A program made the position numbers and the translations under genes. From assembly GCA_947852905.1 (NCBI GenBank), contig CANTVF010000003.1:186001-250000 (forward strand): a stretch of 64,000 bases of DNA. Direction: 5' to 3'. Numbering within the stretch: the stretch's first letter is position 1; each line of letters begins with the position of its first letter. Positions 46,579 through 54,850 of this stretch are shown in pieces. Origin of the DNA: an uncultured Tidjanibacter sp. GTDB taxonomy: Bacteria; Bacteroidota; Bacteroidia; Bacteroidales; Rikenellaceae. The notes below the pieces were generated by a model. That model was not told where the DNA came from, ran no database searches, and worked only from the letters and a program-made list of their open reading frames with translations.

Positions 46579-48450
46579 ATGGCGGAAAACAGACAGCAGT
46601 CGGATATGTCGCTCAAGGAACAGGTAGCCCTGCTTCCTGATACTCCGGGCGTTTACCAGTTCATCAACCGCGACGGGGAGGTTATCTATGTCGGCAAGGC
46701 CAAGAACCTGAAACGGCGTGTTTCGTCGTACTTCATGGAGTCGAAAGACCATGCCCCGAAGATAAGGGTCATGGTACGCCAGATCGCATCGTTGAGGCAT
46801 ATAGACGTGCCCACCGAACAGGATGCCCTGCTGCTTGAAAATTCGCTCATCAAAACCATTCAGCCGCGTTACAATACGCTTCTGAAAGACGACAAGACCT
46901 ATCCGTGGATCGTGGTACGCAACGAGCCGTTTCCACGCGTCCAGTCCACACGCCGCCGTGTACGCGACGGATCGCAATATTTCGGGCCTTATTCGTCCGT
47001 AACCGTTCAGAAAAACATGTTAGAACTGCTCCACGGCATCTACCAGATACGCACATGTTCGCTCAATCTCTCTCCGGCCGCCATTGCCCGCGGGAAATAT
47101 GGCGTTTGTCTAGAGTATCACATAGGCAACTGCAAAGGTCCGTGCGCCGGGTATCAGAGCGAAGAGGATTATGCGGCCGGCATAGAACGTATACGTAAAA
47201 CGCTCCGCGGCGATTTGCGTTCCACGCGCGAATATCTCGAAGAACAGATGAAAAGCGCCGCTGCGGAACTCAATTTCGAGGCGGCCGCGCATTTCAAGAA
47301 TCGTCTCGCGCTGCTGGACAACTTCGAGAGCCGTTCGGTAATAGTGAGCAATACGCTGCGGCGTATTGACGTATTTTCGCTGTTGCTGGACGAGGCCGAC
47401 TCAACGGCTTACTGCAACTACGTGAAGGTGGTCGACGGCTCGATAGTCAACAGTTTCACCGTACAGTTGTCGGTGGGTGCCGATGCCGACGACCGCGAGG
47501 TACTTTCCCGTGCGATACTCGACATCAGCGATCGTTTATCGGGTACGCTGGCCAGAGAAGTGGTTGTTCCGTTCATGCCGGAGGAGGGATTGTTCGGCGA
47601 TGTCCGTTTTACGGTACCTACACGCGGCGACAGGCTCAAACTGTTGGAGTTTTCCGAGCGTAATGCACGCATGTACCGTCTGGAAAAACTCAAGAATCTG
47701 GAGATCAAGAATCCCGAAAAACATACCGACCGCCTCATGGAGGCCATGCGCAAGGCGCTGTTCATGGAACGTCAGCCGCGCCACATAGAGTGTTTCGACA
47801 ACTCCAACCTACAGGGTACCAATCCCGTGGCATCGTGCGTGGTATTTCGCGACGGCAAGCCTTCCCGCAAGGAGTACCGCCATTTCAATGTCAAGACCGT
47901 CGAGGGGCCGGACGATTTCGCCTCCATGCGCGAGATAGTCGGCAGGCGTTACAGCCGTCTGCTGGCCGAAGGTGCCGAATTGCCCGACCTTATAGTGGTG
48001 GACGGCGGCAAGGGACAGTTAAGTTCCGCCTATTCGGTGTTGTGCGATCTGGGGTTGGAGAACCGCATTACCATAGTGGGACTGGCGAAACGTATCGAGG
48101 AGATTTTTTTTCCGAACGATCCGATGCCGTATTATCTCGACAAGACCGGCGAACCGTTGAAAGTCATCATGCATCTGCGCGACGAGGCTCACCGTTTCGG
48201 CATCACGTTCCATCGCGACAAACGTTCGGCGGCTTTCATTCGCACCCAGTTGGAAGAGATAGAGGGTATAGGCAGCAAAAGCGCCGATCTGCTGCTCAAA
48301 CGTTTCCGCAGCGTCAACAGAATTAGACAGGCTACCAAGGAACAGCTGGCCGATGCGGTGGGGGCGGCCAAGGCGCAACGCGTATACGTCCATTTCCACG
48401 GCGATGAAGTATCGTCTGAACGTTCTTCCGGCACGCCGGCCGATATGTAA
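46579..48450 (+). CDS. uvrC: Excinuclease ABC subunit C
   Basis: The protein has 623 residues from ATG 46579 (MAENRQQSDMSLKEQVALLP). Domains in order: GIY-YIG nuclease (TPGVYQFINRDGEVIYVGKA), UVR helical pair (about 205-240), the RNase H-like second nuclease half (IECFDNSNLQGTNPVASCVVF, IVVDGGKGQL), and a C-terminal helix-hairpin-helix (IEGIGSKSADLLLKRF). UvrC cuts the damaged strand on both sides in nucleotide excision repair. The frame is open upstream to 46453 but lacks family residues there. Confidence 0.96.
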   Translation: MAENRQQSDMSLKEQVALLPDTPGVYQFINRDGEVIYVGKAKNLKRRVSSYFMESKDHAPKIRVMVRQIASLRHIDVPTEQDALLLENSLIKTIQPRYNTLLKDDKTYPWIVVRNEPFPRVQSTRRRVRDGSQYFGPYSSVTVQKNMLELLHGIYQIRTCSLNLSPAAIARGKYGVCLEYHIGNCKGPCAGYQSEEDYAAGIERIRKTLRGDLRSTREYLEEQMKSAAAELNFEAAAHFKNRLALLDNFESRSVIVSNTLRRIDVFSLLLDEADSTAYCNYVKVVDGSIVNSFTVQLSVGADADDREVLSRAILDISDRLSGTLAREVVVPFMPEEGLFGDVRFTVPTRGDRLKLLEFSERNARMYRLEKLKNLEIKNPEKHTDRLMEAMRKALFMERQPRHIECFDNSNLQGTNPVASCVVFRDGKPSRKEYRHFNVKTVEGPDDFASMREIVGRRYSRLLAEGAELPDLIVVDGGKGQLSSAYSVLCDLGLENRITIVGLAKRIEEIFFPNDPMPYYLDKTGEPLKVIMHLRDEAHRFGITFHRDKRSAAFIRTQLEEIEGIGSKSADLLLKRFRSVNRIRQATKEQLADAVGAAKAQRVYVHFHGDEVSSERSSGTPADM

Positions 48451-48911
48451 CGATATATTTTCCTAATATGGCCGTCGAATGTATACGGCGGTTCCGATGC
48501 CGGAAAACGATTTATACAGTTTATTTCGGATTTAGATTTATTCGAATAATATATATTTACGAGGTATTGGTTGAATGTATATATTGAAAAGTCTGATTAT
48601 TATATGTGTTCGTGCGGATATGTATCGAGATATCTGTCGAGATTAGTGATAATGGGCGTGTCCAATATCGTGCTGAATATATATTGATATAGTAAATGTG
48701 TAATGAAATGGTATGTAGGCCATAAAAATTTATTTTTATAATTTGTTTTGGAATAAGTTTAAAATAATAATATATTTGTAAAGAAGAATTGGAATATATA
48801 TTTAAACTGACCTCGTGGGCGATATTAGTTCGGTAATATTGATTACCATAAATATTTTAATTGACTGAACAACCTATTACTTTATTATACGCTTATTAAC
48901 TTAAAGACAAC
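48451..48911. promoter_or_regulatory. AT-rich leader region with strong promoter for BACON lipoprotein 1
   Basis: TTTG at 48747-48750, a 20-base spacer and TATATTTG at 48771-48778 match the Bacteroidota promoter exactly. The gene starts 134 bases further on, so the mRNA has a leader of about 125 bases. No gene or strong hairpin is seen in the rest of this 461-base gap. Confidence 0.65.
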
Positions 48912-50366
48912 ATGAAAAGGATTTTTGCTATTACAGGTACATTCCTGTTTGCAGCGGCCGTTTTAGCCGGTTGTAACAAGGTGGAAACCGACTATCAGTA
49001 TCTGAGGTTGGATATGGCTAACGTTTCGTTCCTCGGGGACGGCAATGCGCCGGTGACAATAAAGGTTTCCGCCACAGGAGCATGGGAAGTGGAGCCCTCG
49101 GTATCTTGGCTCAAGATCGGTGATAAGACCGATGGCAGCGTTACCGTTACCGTGGACGATAACGATACCGAAGCCGAACGCGAGGGCAAACTCGTGTTCA
49201 CGAGCGGAGAAGTTACCGAAGAGCTTCCCGTAAACCAGTTGCCTATGGCGAGCGGCGGTTATGTGTACCGTTCTCCGGTTTTTCTGGATATGGGACTTGC
49301 GATGTCGCCTAACGGCAAGTATGTGGTCGGTGAGGACAATGTGCTGCAGGATGACGAGACTTTCAATTTCGATGTTTACATTTACGATCTCGATACCGAC
49401 GAATATCGTGTCGTGGGATCGTATCCGCAATCTCTGTTCACCTTGCAGAAGCCGATGTGCATTACCGACCAGGGACTCGCTTTCATAAGCGATACGCAGA
49501 GCCGTACCGTAGGTATAGACCTCGATGGCAATGTTATCTATCCCGAGGGAGTTGACGAATTCCAGGGCAGTTTCAATGTGCAGGGTTCCGGTGACGGTGG
49601 CAGGATTCTGGTGGGTTATCAGATGGACAGGCCGGGCGGTAGGTATTTACCTATCATTTCCGAGAACGGTGTGGCGAGACAACTCGAAATACCTGAATTG
49701 AATGCCCATGACGAGCCTTTGGTTACTGGTGTCATGGCGCGTGGTTGCAGCCACGACGGCAAAGTGATTTACGGCAGTTCTTGGGACAATATGGAGAACA
49801 GTACGTGTTATTGGAAGGCCGATGACGGTTACAAATTCCATTGGGCTGCCGCTTCGGATCGTACGAAAGAACAGGTGGAAACTATAGATGCTTCCGACCA
49901 GCTCATAACCGTTACTCAGATTTCCGGACCGAAAACCTCGGCGGAGTTGACATGCATAAGTCCTAACGGTAAGTGGTTGGCCGTGACGTGGCAGCGCGAA
50001 TATTATACAGAAGGGGCGTTCGGATACAGTCAGGTGAGGTTCCCCGCTTTCATAGACCTCGAGAACGACAAGGCTTATCTGTTCGAGGATCTTCCCGGCG
50101 GAGCCAAACATGTGACCGACGACGGTATAGGGTTCACTATCAACGGTCTTATGACCAATAGCGGACAGGTGGTAGATATAGAGAACGGTGTTGTGCTCGG
50201 CAATATGTATGATTGGATTCTGGATAACTATGGTATAGCTACCGGTCCCGGCAGCATAGTGTATATGACACCGGACAAGCAGAGATTTCTGAGTCTGTGG
50301 ATTGCAGACAGTGCCGGCGGAGGCAAGACCGCTCACTGGTTCGTTGCTCCGAGGCCTGCAAAATAG
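48912..50366 (+). CDS. BACON-domain lipoprotein, paralogue 1
   Basis: The protein has 484 residues. The signal peptide ends LAGC (Cys21). A single BACON domain follows (about 28-112; LRLDMANVSFLGDGNAPVTI ... LPVNQLPM). The C-terminal 360 residues show repeated short motifs like a beta-propeller (MSPNGKYVVGED, SHDGKVIYGSSWDNMENS, ISPNGKWLAVTW), suggesting WD/Kelch-like blades that could bind a glycan or protein. It is the best preserved of three paralogues here. Location is the outer-membrane surface by inference. Substrate unknown. Confidence 0.85.
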   Translation: MKRIFAITGTFLFAAAVLAGCNKVETDYQYLRLDMANVSFLGDGNAPVTIKVSATGAWEVEPSVSWLKIGDKTDGSVTVTVDDNDTEAEREGKLVFTSGEVTEELPVNQLPMASGGYVYRSPVFLDMGLAMSPNGKYVVGEDNVLQDDETFNFDVYIYDLDTDEYRVVGSYPQSLFTLQKPMCITDQGLAFISDTQSRTVGIDLDGNVIYPEGVDEFQGSFNVQGSGDGGRILVGYQMDRPGGRYLPIISENGVARQLEIPELNAHDEPLVTGVMARGCSHDGKVIYGSSWDNMENSTCYWKADDGYKFHWAAASDRTKEQVETIDASDQLITVTQISGPKTSAELTCISPNGKWLAVTWQREYYTEGAFGYSQVRFPAFIDLENDKAYLFEDLPGGAKHVTDDGIGFTINGLMTNSGQVVDIENGVVLGNMYDWILDNYGIATGPGSIVYMTPDKQRFLSLWIADSAGGGKTAHWFVAPRPAK

Positions 50367-50403
50367 CTGTTTTCAGATAGGTTAATATTATATAGATTAG
50401 GGG

Positions 50404-50438
50404 AAACGCCGCATGCTGTCAAGTATGCGGCGTTTTTT
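50404..50438 (+). terminator. Terminator of BACON paralogue 1
   Basis: An 11-bp stem (50404-50414 with 50425-50435), a 10-base loop and a T run. Confidence 0.88.
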
Positions 50439-50814
50439 CGATATGACTATGTCTTAGAATTTTATGCAGTTTAAAACGAATCGGTTACGGCATGTGCGGT
50501 GAGGTATGAAATAAATAGTGTATTCCTGACGTTTTTCGTAATATGTAATGCGTGTTCCTGAATATTGTGTAGAGATATTTGCAACAGGAAATATACATGT
50601 CTTATTGGCATATAATATCAATCTTTGTTCATATTAGGAATAAATAATTGCTATTACGTATTCGGTTAGATATTTTTTATAAATTTGCAGGCCGTTATTA
50701 CAATCGCATTTCTGTTTTGTAATGGGAATGATATGGTGTAATTTAATAATTTGTTGAGATGTGTTTCAAAATATATAATATCACCTAATTTTAAACAGAA
50801 CCTATTTATTGAAG
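50439..50814. promoter_or_regulatory. Leader region of the interrupted BACON paralogue 2
   Basis: TAAATTTG at 50680-50687 fits the -7 box, 128 bases before the native ATG at 50815. This layout parallels paralogues 1 and 3. A -33 TTTG is not clear. No gene is seen in this AT-rich stretch. Confidence 0.4.
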
Positions 50815-50822
50815 ATGAAAAG
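50815..50822 (+). other. Stranded 5' end of BACON paralogue 2 (ATG plus 5 bases)
   Basis: The native start ATGAAAAG is cut off here by the mobile element. Joining it to 54885 restores MKRIFSFASACLLAAAALTG followed by the lipobox Cys, parallel to MKRIF of paralogue 1. Bases 50818-50822 are the left copy of the target duplication. Confidence 0.88.
50818..50822. repeat. Target-site duplication AAAAG, left copy
   Basis: It matches 54880-54884 exactly and belongs to the native sequence of BACON paralogue 2. Confidence 0.85.
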
Positions 50823-50851
50823 TATAATCGCGCAATTCAAATGTACAAAGT
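50823..50851. repeat. Left terminal inverted repeat of the element
   Basis: It contains AATTCAAATGTACAAA at 50834-50849, 11 bases from the end, matching the right end in inverted orientation with one substitution. A variant (AATCAAATGTACATTT) lies at 51011-51026 and may be a second transposase-binding site. Confidence 0.8.
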
Positions 50852-51159
50852 AGTGAACTAAAATCATTTTTTAGTTCACAAAACAACGTACTGATATACA
50901 GTTAAATCTATTATTGTGGTTGCTGTGTTACTTTTCCCTCGGTTTTGTTGTGAACAAAATATAAACCTATGACTTTCAGCGTTGTATATTTTTGTGAACA
51001 ACACAAGAAAAATCAAATGTACATTTTGCAAAATCGTTTAAGTTGCCTTATATCAGCAATTTACGGGAAAATATAATTATCGCCGTCAACTGCATAAAAA
51101 AGCGCGGATTATTGAAATTATATTCATTATCCGCGCTCGGTTGTGCGTTGTGGCGCATT
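50852..51159. promoter_or_regulatory. Left-end control region: operator-like palindrome and terminator
   Basis: An inverted repeat with 11-bp arms lies at 50853-50879 (GTGAACTAAAA and its complement, 5-base gap), and GTGAAC recurs twice around 50950-51000; these look like repressor operators. A hairpin at about 51108-51141 (9-bp GC-rich stem) has a T run on the minus strand and would end the minus-strand structural genes. Confidence 0.5.
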
Positions 51160-51336
51160 TTACATATCCATGTGCGTATTAATATAGGCCAAATAGGTGC
51201 GGTAACTTATTCCCATAACTTTACGTATATAGTTTCGCCATACCGCCTTGTAGCACTTCGATTGGTTACCAGGCTCGTAATACTTCTGTGTAAGTTCATG
51301 AGCCATTTTTATACGTTGTATTGTACTTGCATGCAT
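51160..51336 (-). CDS. 58-residue protein of the mobile element
   Basis: The frame starts at ATG 51334-51336 and is preceded by AAGGAGAAT, an unusually good Shine-Dalgarno match for this genome, placed 5 bases before the ATG. The product is basic and helical, with QKYYEPGNQSKCYKAVWRNY and MGISYRTYLAYI, a pattern I associate with small proteins of Bacteroidota phages. It follows the capsid gene by 17 bases on the same strand and precedes the terminator, so it belongs to the same transcript. Function unknown. Confidence 0.7.
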   Translation of the reverse strand: MHASTIQRIKMAHELTQKYYEPGNQSKCYKAVWRNYIRKVMGISYRTYLAYINTHMDM

Positions 51337-51353
51337 GGCTTATTCTCCTTGTT

Positions 51354-52226
51354 TTATGCGTTATCACTGACTATTGCACCCACTCCCTTTCCGCGGATAG
51401 GTAGGGCTACAAAACGTTTGTCAAAGCCTACGATCGTGGCGCGTTCTTTCGGATCGTCCTCGCTGGCATACATGTAGATATCCCCGTCCGCTTTCATCAC
51501 CTCTTTTGCATAAAAGGCCACGCTTGCGAACTGTGCCGTTTTCTCGCTGTCGAAAGGCACTTTTGTAAGCACCGTTTCAACTGTTTTGTATGTAGGCATT
51601 TGAGCGAATGAATAACAGCCGAATCCCGCAAATTTGAACGGCTCGCCGTCCTTTATATTGGTAAGTTCCTTGAACAACTCAATATCTTCCAACAACAAGT
51701 CGGAAACATGTTTCGGATGCAGGACAATGTAACGTTCTTCCAATGGTATTTCCGCCTCGTCAAACCGTTCTTTCAGGGTGAGGATATCCGCAAATGTCAT
51801 GCGTTTACGTCCTCCCGTGGCTAATCCCGTGGTAAGTATTACGGGCGTGTCTATTGTGTCATTGGTTGGGGCATATGCGTGTATAGCTTTCATTGCCACA
51901 CTTTTGCGCAATGTTGCTCGGTGCTGCCTTATCACGCTTTCCAATTTGTCGTAACTATACTCGATTGCATCGGGACGGCGCACGATAGTGTTTTCCGTCT
52001 CGAACTTGTCCAATACTATTTCGTTGTCCGAATCATCGCGACCAACCGATTTAATCGGATAGGTAGTATTGTTTATCAATACTTTCGGATCAATACCCGC
52101 TGACGCAATGTGCAGACGGTCGTTTTCCACGAAAGCGGAATAATTCACGGGCTTTTGCAGGAAGCTGTCATCAGGGTAAAAGCCTTCTAAAATCTGGCTT
52201 ATCCAAATCTCCTTATTTATAGCCAT
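51354..52226 (-). CDS. Phage major capsid protein-like
   Basis: The protein has 290 residues. It resembles Bacteroidota phage coat proteins: MAINKEIWISQILEGFYPDDSFL at the start, TYPIKSVGRDDSDNEIVLDKF, a helical RQHRATLRKSVAMKAIHAYAP, and a C-terminal KRFVALPIRGKGVGA. Its position immediately after a protease/scaffold gene (12 bases) is the standard head-gene order. The protein would form the icosahedral shell (HK97 or Mu gpT role). Nothing suggests truncation. Assignment is by pattern and context. Confidence 0.75.
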   Translation of the reverse strand: MAINKEIWISQILEGFYPDDSFLQKPVNYSAFVENDRLHIASAGIDPKVLINNTTYPIKSVGRDDSDNEIVLDKFETENTIVRRPDAIEYSYDKLESVIRQHRATLRKSVAMKAIHAYAPTNDTIDTPVILTTGLATGGRKRMTFADILTLKERFDEAEIPLEERYIVLHPKHVSDLLLEDIELFKELTNIKDGEPFKFAGFGCYSFAQMPTYKTVETVLTKVPFDSEKTAQFASVAFYAKEVMKADGDIYMYASEDDPKERATIVGFDKRFVALPIRGKGVGAIVSDNA

Positions 52227-52238
52227 TCAACGTTTAAT

Positions 52239-53330
52239 TTATTGGTTTTTAGTTTTGTGTTCTTTCTCTTTTTGAAGCAGTTCACGGAATATATCGGGGT
52301 GTTCCCTCAAGTATTCGGGGTTGTTTTTCCTGTACCATTCAAGCGTATGCGGCTCTATGCTTACGCCTGTTTCCGCCTTAACAAGCCGTGCGTACAATTC
52401 TCGGTTGTTTTCCAACTCCTTAGGAGCGAATTTGCGGTAATCCGACAGTGTCCAGTTTGCACGGTCTTTTGTTCGGTTTATCAAATCGGTTGGCTTTATT
52501 GCAGGGCGCAACGTGAAAAGCAATTCTTTCAGCGTCTTAATTCCCATTTCAGCCCCTATGCGTTGATATATACCAGTTTCACAGCCTAATATTTGCCCTT
52601 TCCCTGTGGCGTCTTGTAATAACCTGTTTATTTCGGGTTCCTGTGCTTTACGCTGTGAATCCACATAGGCCATGAAAGCCGCCGGATTTCCTTTGGCCAT
52701 TAGCCGAAAATTATCACGTTGTACTTTTTCTATATATCCGTGTTGTATCGCGTTGTCTACCGCCGTATCCGCCGTTTCTTTGCCGTTTAAGGCGTTTTTA
52801 ACGGCTTGGAGTATGTCCGCTTCGGTTGCGGTATTTTCAAGCCCTAAAAGCTGAATTAAGGCCGTTTTCAGGTCTTCAGGTGTATCGTTATCCAAATCAT
52901 TGAGTTTATAAACATATCCGCCCGAACGTCTGTACAGTTTCACTGCATTTGAATTGCTCGGTATATCCACTATCGAAACCTCAATTAACCGGCATTTAGT
53001 GACCGTTTGAACTCCGTTTAATTTTCCGGTGGCTATCTCTTCAATACCGATTGAGACACAACGCAAAAAACCGTTCTCTACCTGTTTTTTAACAGTTGCG
53101 GCAAGTTCCGTGCTGTCATCGAATACGGCATCGCCGAGTAGCCGCGAACCGTCCTTACGGATGTTCTCCCAGCGGCCTATTACATTGCCGTCCCTGTTAT
53201 GCATGTAAAGCATGACGGGATTACGCTCAAATGTCGTTGTGTCTATACCCGAAGTAAGCACGACAAACCCGTAACTGTTTACACTTTCATCGGATAGTAC
53301 AAAAGTTATTCTGTCGTTTTCTGTTTCCAT
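52239..53330 (-). CDS. Mu gpI-like prohead protease / scaffold
   Basis: The protein has 363 residues, close to Mu gpI (about 361). The N-terminal 150 residues match caudoviral prohead proteases: SYGFVVLTSGIDTTTFERNP, candidate catalytic His44 in LYMHNRDG and Ser93 in LRCVSIGI, and LIEVSIVDIPSNSNAV. The remaining 210 residues are helical and charged, fitting an internal scaffold as in Mu I/Z. It would assemble and then mature the capsid encoded next. All expected residues are intact, so the gene is not obviously decayed. Confidence 0.8.
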   Translation of the reverse strand: METENDRITFVLSDESVNSYGFVVLTSGIDTTTFERNPVMLYMHNRDGNVIGRWENIRKDGSRLLGDAVFDDSTELAATVKKQVENGFLRCVSIGIEEIATGKLNGVQTVTKCRLIEVSIVDIPSNSNAVKLYRRSGGYVYKLNDLDNDTPEDLKTALIQLLGLENTATEADILQAVKNALNGKETADTAVDNAIQHGYIEKVQRDNFRLMAKGNPAAFMAYVDSQRKAQEPEINRLLQDATGKGQILGCETGIYQRIGAEMGIKTLKELLFTLRPAIKPTDLINRTKDRANWTLSDYRKFAPKELENNRELYARLVKAETGVSIEPHTLEWYRKNNPEYLREHPDIFRELLQKEKEHKTKNQ

Positions 53331-53633
53331 TCGCTAAACATTTAATGCAAAGGACTATAAAACCCAGATATCCGGCAAAAAGAATGTAAAATATTTACAC
53401 TCTTTTTATGTCAAATTTCGACACTTTGCAAATTTGCGGCATGAATATTTTGCAGGTACAAAAGAAACGGTTACTTTTGTGTATCCTAAATCAAAGTATT
53501 ATGTATTCCTTTCGAGTAAATCACAGAATTATAGCCACTTATGGTGTGGGTAGCGGAAACGCCCCAGCGCCTCAATACTTTGAGCGTAGGACACCTACGA
53601 GTGGCTTTTATTTATTTCCTAAATCAAAGTATC
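53331..53633 (+). promoter_or_regulatory. Divergent control region with promoter and direct repeats
   Basis: TTTG at 53449-53452, 19 bases, then TACTTTTG at 53472-53479 form a good promoter reading rightwards. A 19-base direct repeat, CCTAAATCAAAGTATYATG, occurs at 53485-53503 and 53618-53636; the second copy contains the start codon of the 90-aa gene. Between the repeats lies the candidate structured RNA. Confidence 0.55.
53534..53617 (+). ncRNA. Candidate four-way-junction RNA leader / attenuator
   Basis: A compact fold can be drawn by eye: P1 GCCACT/AGTGGC (53534-53539, 53600-53605); P2 TGGG/CCCA enclosing GCG-GAAA-CGC (53547-53566) with a GNRA loop; P3 CTCAA-TACT-TTGAG (53571-53584); P4 CGTAGG-ACA-CCTACG (53585-53599). 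P3, P4 and the 3' side of P1 are directly adjacent. A T-rich tract (53606-53617) follows, so it may act as an attenuator in the leader of the 90-aa gene. It matches no family I know. Folding is by hand. Confidence 0.5.
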
Positions 53634-53906
53634 ATGGACAACTCGGTAAATGTACCCGCACTGGTGTACGGAGATGTTAATTTTCAAGCGTTTATAAACT
53701 GCAAATTGACGCTGAAAAACGGGGAACAAACGGTTTTATGGGCATTCGTACCCAAAGGGGTTTCTTTTGAAGACATAGCAATGGGCTTAAATAAAGCCCT
53801 CGAAGCATCCGGAATCGTACACAGCGCAGAAAAAGAGGTTTATACATTACGCAAGAATAAACTTTTATCGCTGTTCTGTTGTTTCAGTAAACGCATTTTC
53901 AAATAA
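53634..53906 (+). CDS. 90-residue protein of the mobile element
   Basis: The frame starts at ATG 53634 (MDNSVNVPALVYGDVNFQAF); an in-frame extension upstream runs through the structured leader and was rejected. The product has a short beta-rich part (CKLTLKNGEQTVLWAFVPKG), a helix (FEDIAMGLNKALEASGI) and a basic tail. It is followed by a terminator (53916-53944). No function can be assigned; early phage proteins of unknown role are often this size. Confidence 0.65.
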   Translation: MDNSVNVPALVYGDVNFQAFINCKLTLKNGEQTVLWAFVPKGVSFEDIAMGLNKALEASGIVHSAEKEVYTLRKNKLLSLFCCFSKRIFK

Positions 53907-53915
53907 CCACCATTC

Positions 53916-53944
53916 AGCCCCGTGGTAATCCTGCGGGGCTTTTA
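53916..53944 (+). terminator. Terminator after the 90-residue protein gene
   Basis: A 7-bp GC-rich stem (53916-53922 with 53934-53940), 11-base loop and TTTT. Confidence 0.8.
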
Positions 53945-53958
53945 TAGTTATATATCAA

Positions 53959-54441
53959 ATGAATAGAAAAGCAACAATAATAGAACTACATAAACAAGGC
54001 GTATCGCCTGGCGATATTGCTACGATTTTGGACGTGTCAAAGCGTTATGTGTATCGGTGTCTTGAACCGATAAATGAAGACAACAAGAAATTGACTGTAA
54101 GCAATTACATAAAAGCCGTTAAACGAGGATATGACACGAAAGAAGATTTAGCCCGATTTTTCCATGTTACCAAGAAAAAACTATTTGAGTTTGAGAAAGA
54201 GCACGATATTTTGCAGTCGCTTGCAGAATACTACTACATACAGGGTAAGAGCCTGCCGGAAATAGGACAAATATTACACATGCGTATCGGATCAATACGG
54301 ATTCCATCGGATTTACCCACATTAAACGAAGTGCGCCGCGATTTAAATATGATATTGGATACTTATGCAAAAGTAGCGGAACATGGGGATGCCGAAACGG
54401 TACGATATAATGACCTGAAAAGGATAGTCAGTAAATTATGA
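53959..54441 (+). CDS. HTH protein of the mobile element
   Basis: The protein has 160 residues. The N-terminal segment IIELHKQGVSPGDIATILDVSKRYVYRCL is a helix-turn-helix of the resolvase/MerR-like or recombinase-associated type. A second HTH-like unit may lie at about 85-110 (QGKSLPEIGQILHMRIGSIR). It could regulate the divergent structural genes or take part in transposition, but it is far too small for a MuA-type transposase and lacks a DDE core. No catalytic motif is visible. Confidence 0.65.
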   Translation: MNRKATIIELHKQGVSPGDIATILDVSKRYVYRCLEPINEDNKKLTVSNYIKAVKRGYDTKEDLARFFHVTKKKLFEFEKEHDILQSLAEYYYIQGKSLPEIGQILHMRIGSIRIPSDLPTLNEVRRDLNMILDTYAKVAEHGDAETVRYNDLKRIVSKL

Positions 54442-54850
54442 ATGCTTAAATATGTCCCCCCCAAAAACCTAAATCGCGAAAATTCAAATGTACAAATACT
54501 TAAAGTGTTGTTTGCTAAATATTTATTGCCCCAAATTAAGAACCTAACCCCGAAAGAGGACGCAATTTTAATCAGCTTGCAAAAACCTAACTACCAAATG
54601 CAGCCCAAATGACGACATTTGCCCCGGAACACATCGTTAATACCAATGGTGTTGACAGGCCAAAATACAAGCAAAATACAGTCTGAATTCACGTAAAATA
54701 CAAATATAAGCTAACTTAAACGGTCGAAAATTAAAGCTAAATTAAAGCAAATTCACATTTCAAAGCCTCGTTTTTGGGGCTTTTTTCGTTTATACGCCCT
54801 CTTTAAATGCACTGTAATAAGGGTATTTAAGCCTGTTTTCCAAAAACCTA
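54442..54850. other. Gene-free right end of the element with repeats and an outward terminator
   Basis: AATTCAAATGTACAAA recurs at 54481-54496, preceded by ATCGCG (54473-54478) as at the left terminus, in direct orientation. The motif CAAAAACCTAA appears near 54462, 54582 and 54841. The hairpin 54762-54786 (8-bp stem, T run) would stop rightward transcription before the interrupted lipoprotein gene. No reading frame of note. Confidence 0.6.

Noticed and set aside
51043-51477. Plus-strand frame overlapping the capsid gene 3' end
   Set aside because: It is antisense to the terminator, the 58-aa gene and the capsid C-terminus, and has no conserved features.
53408-53680. 90-codon plus frame over the element leader
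   Set aside because: It overlaps the promoter, the direct repeats and the structured RNA, and runs past the start of the better-supported frame at 53634.
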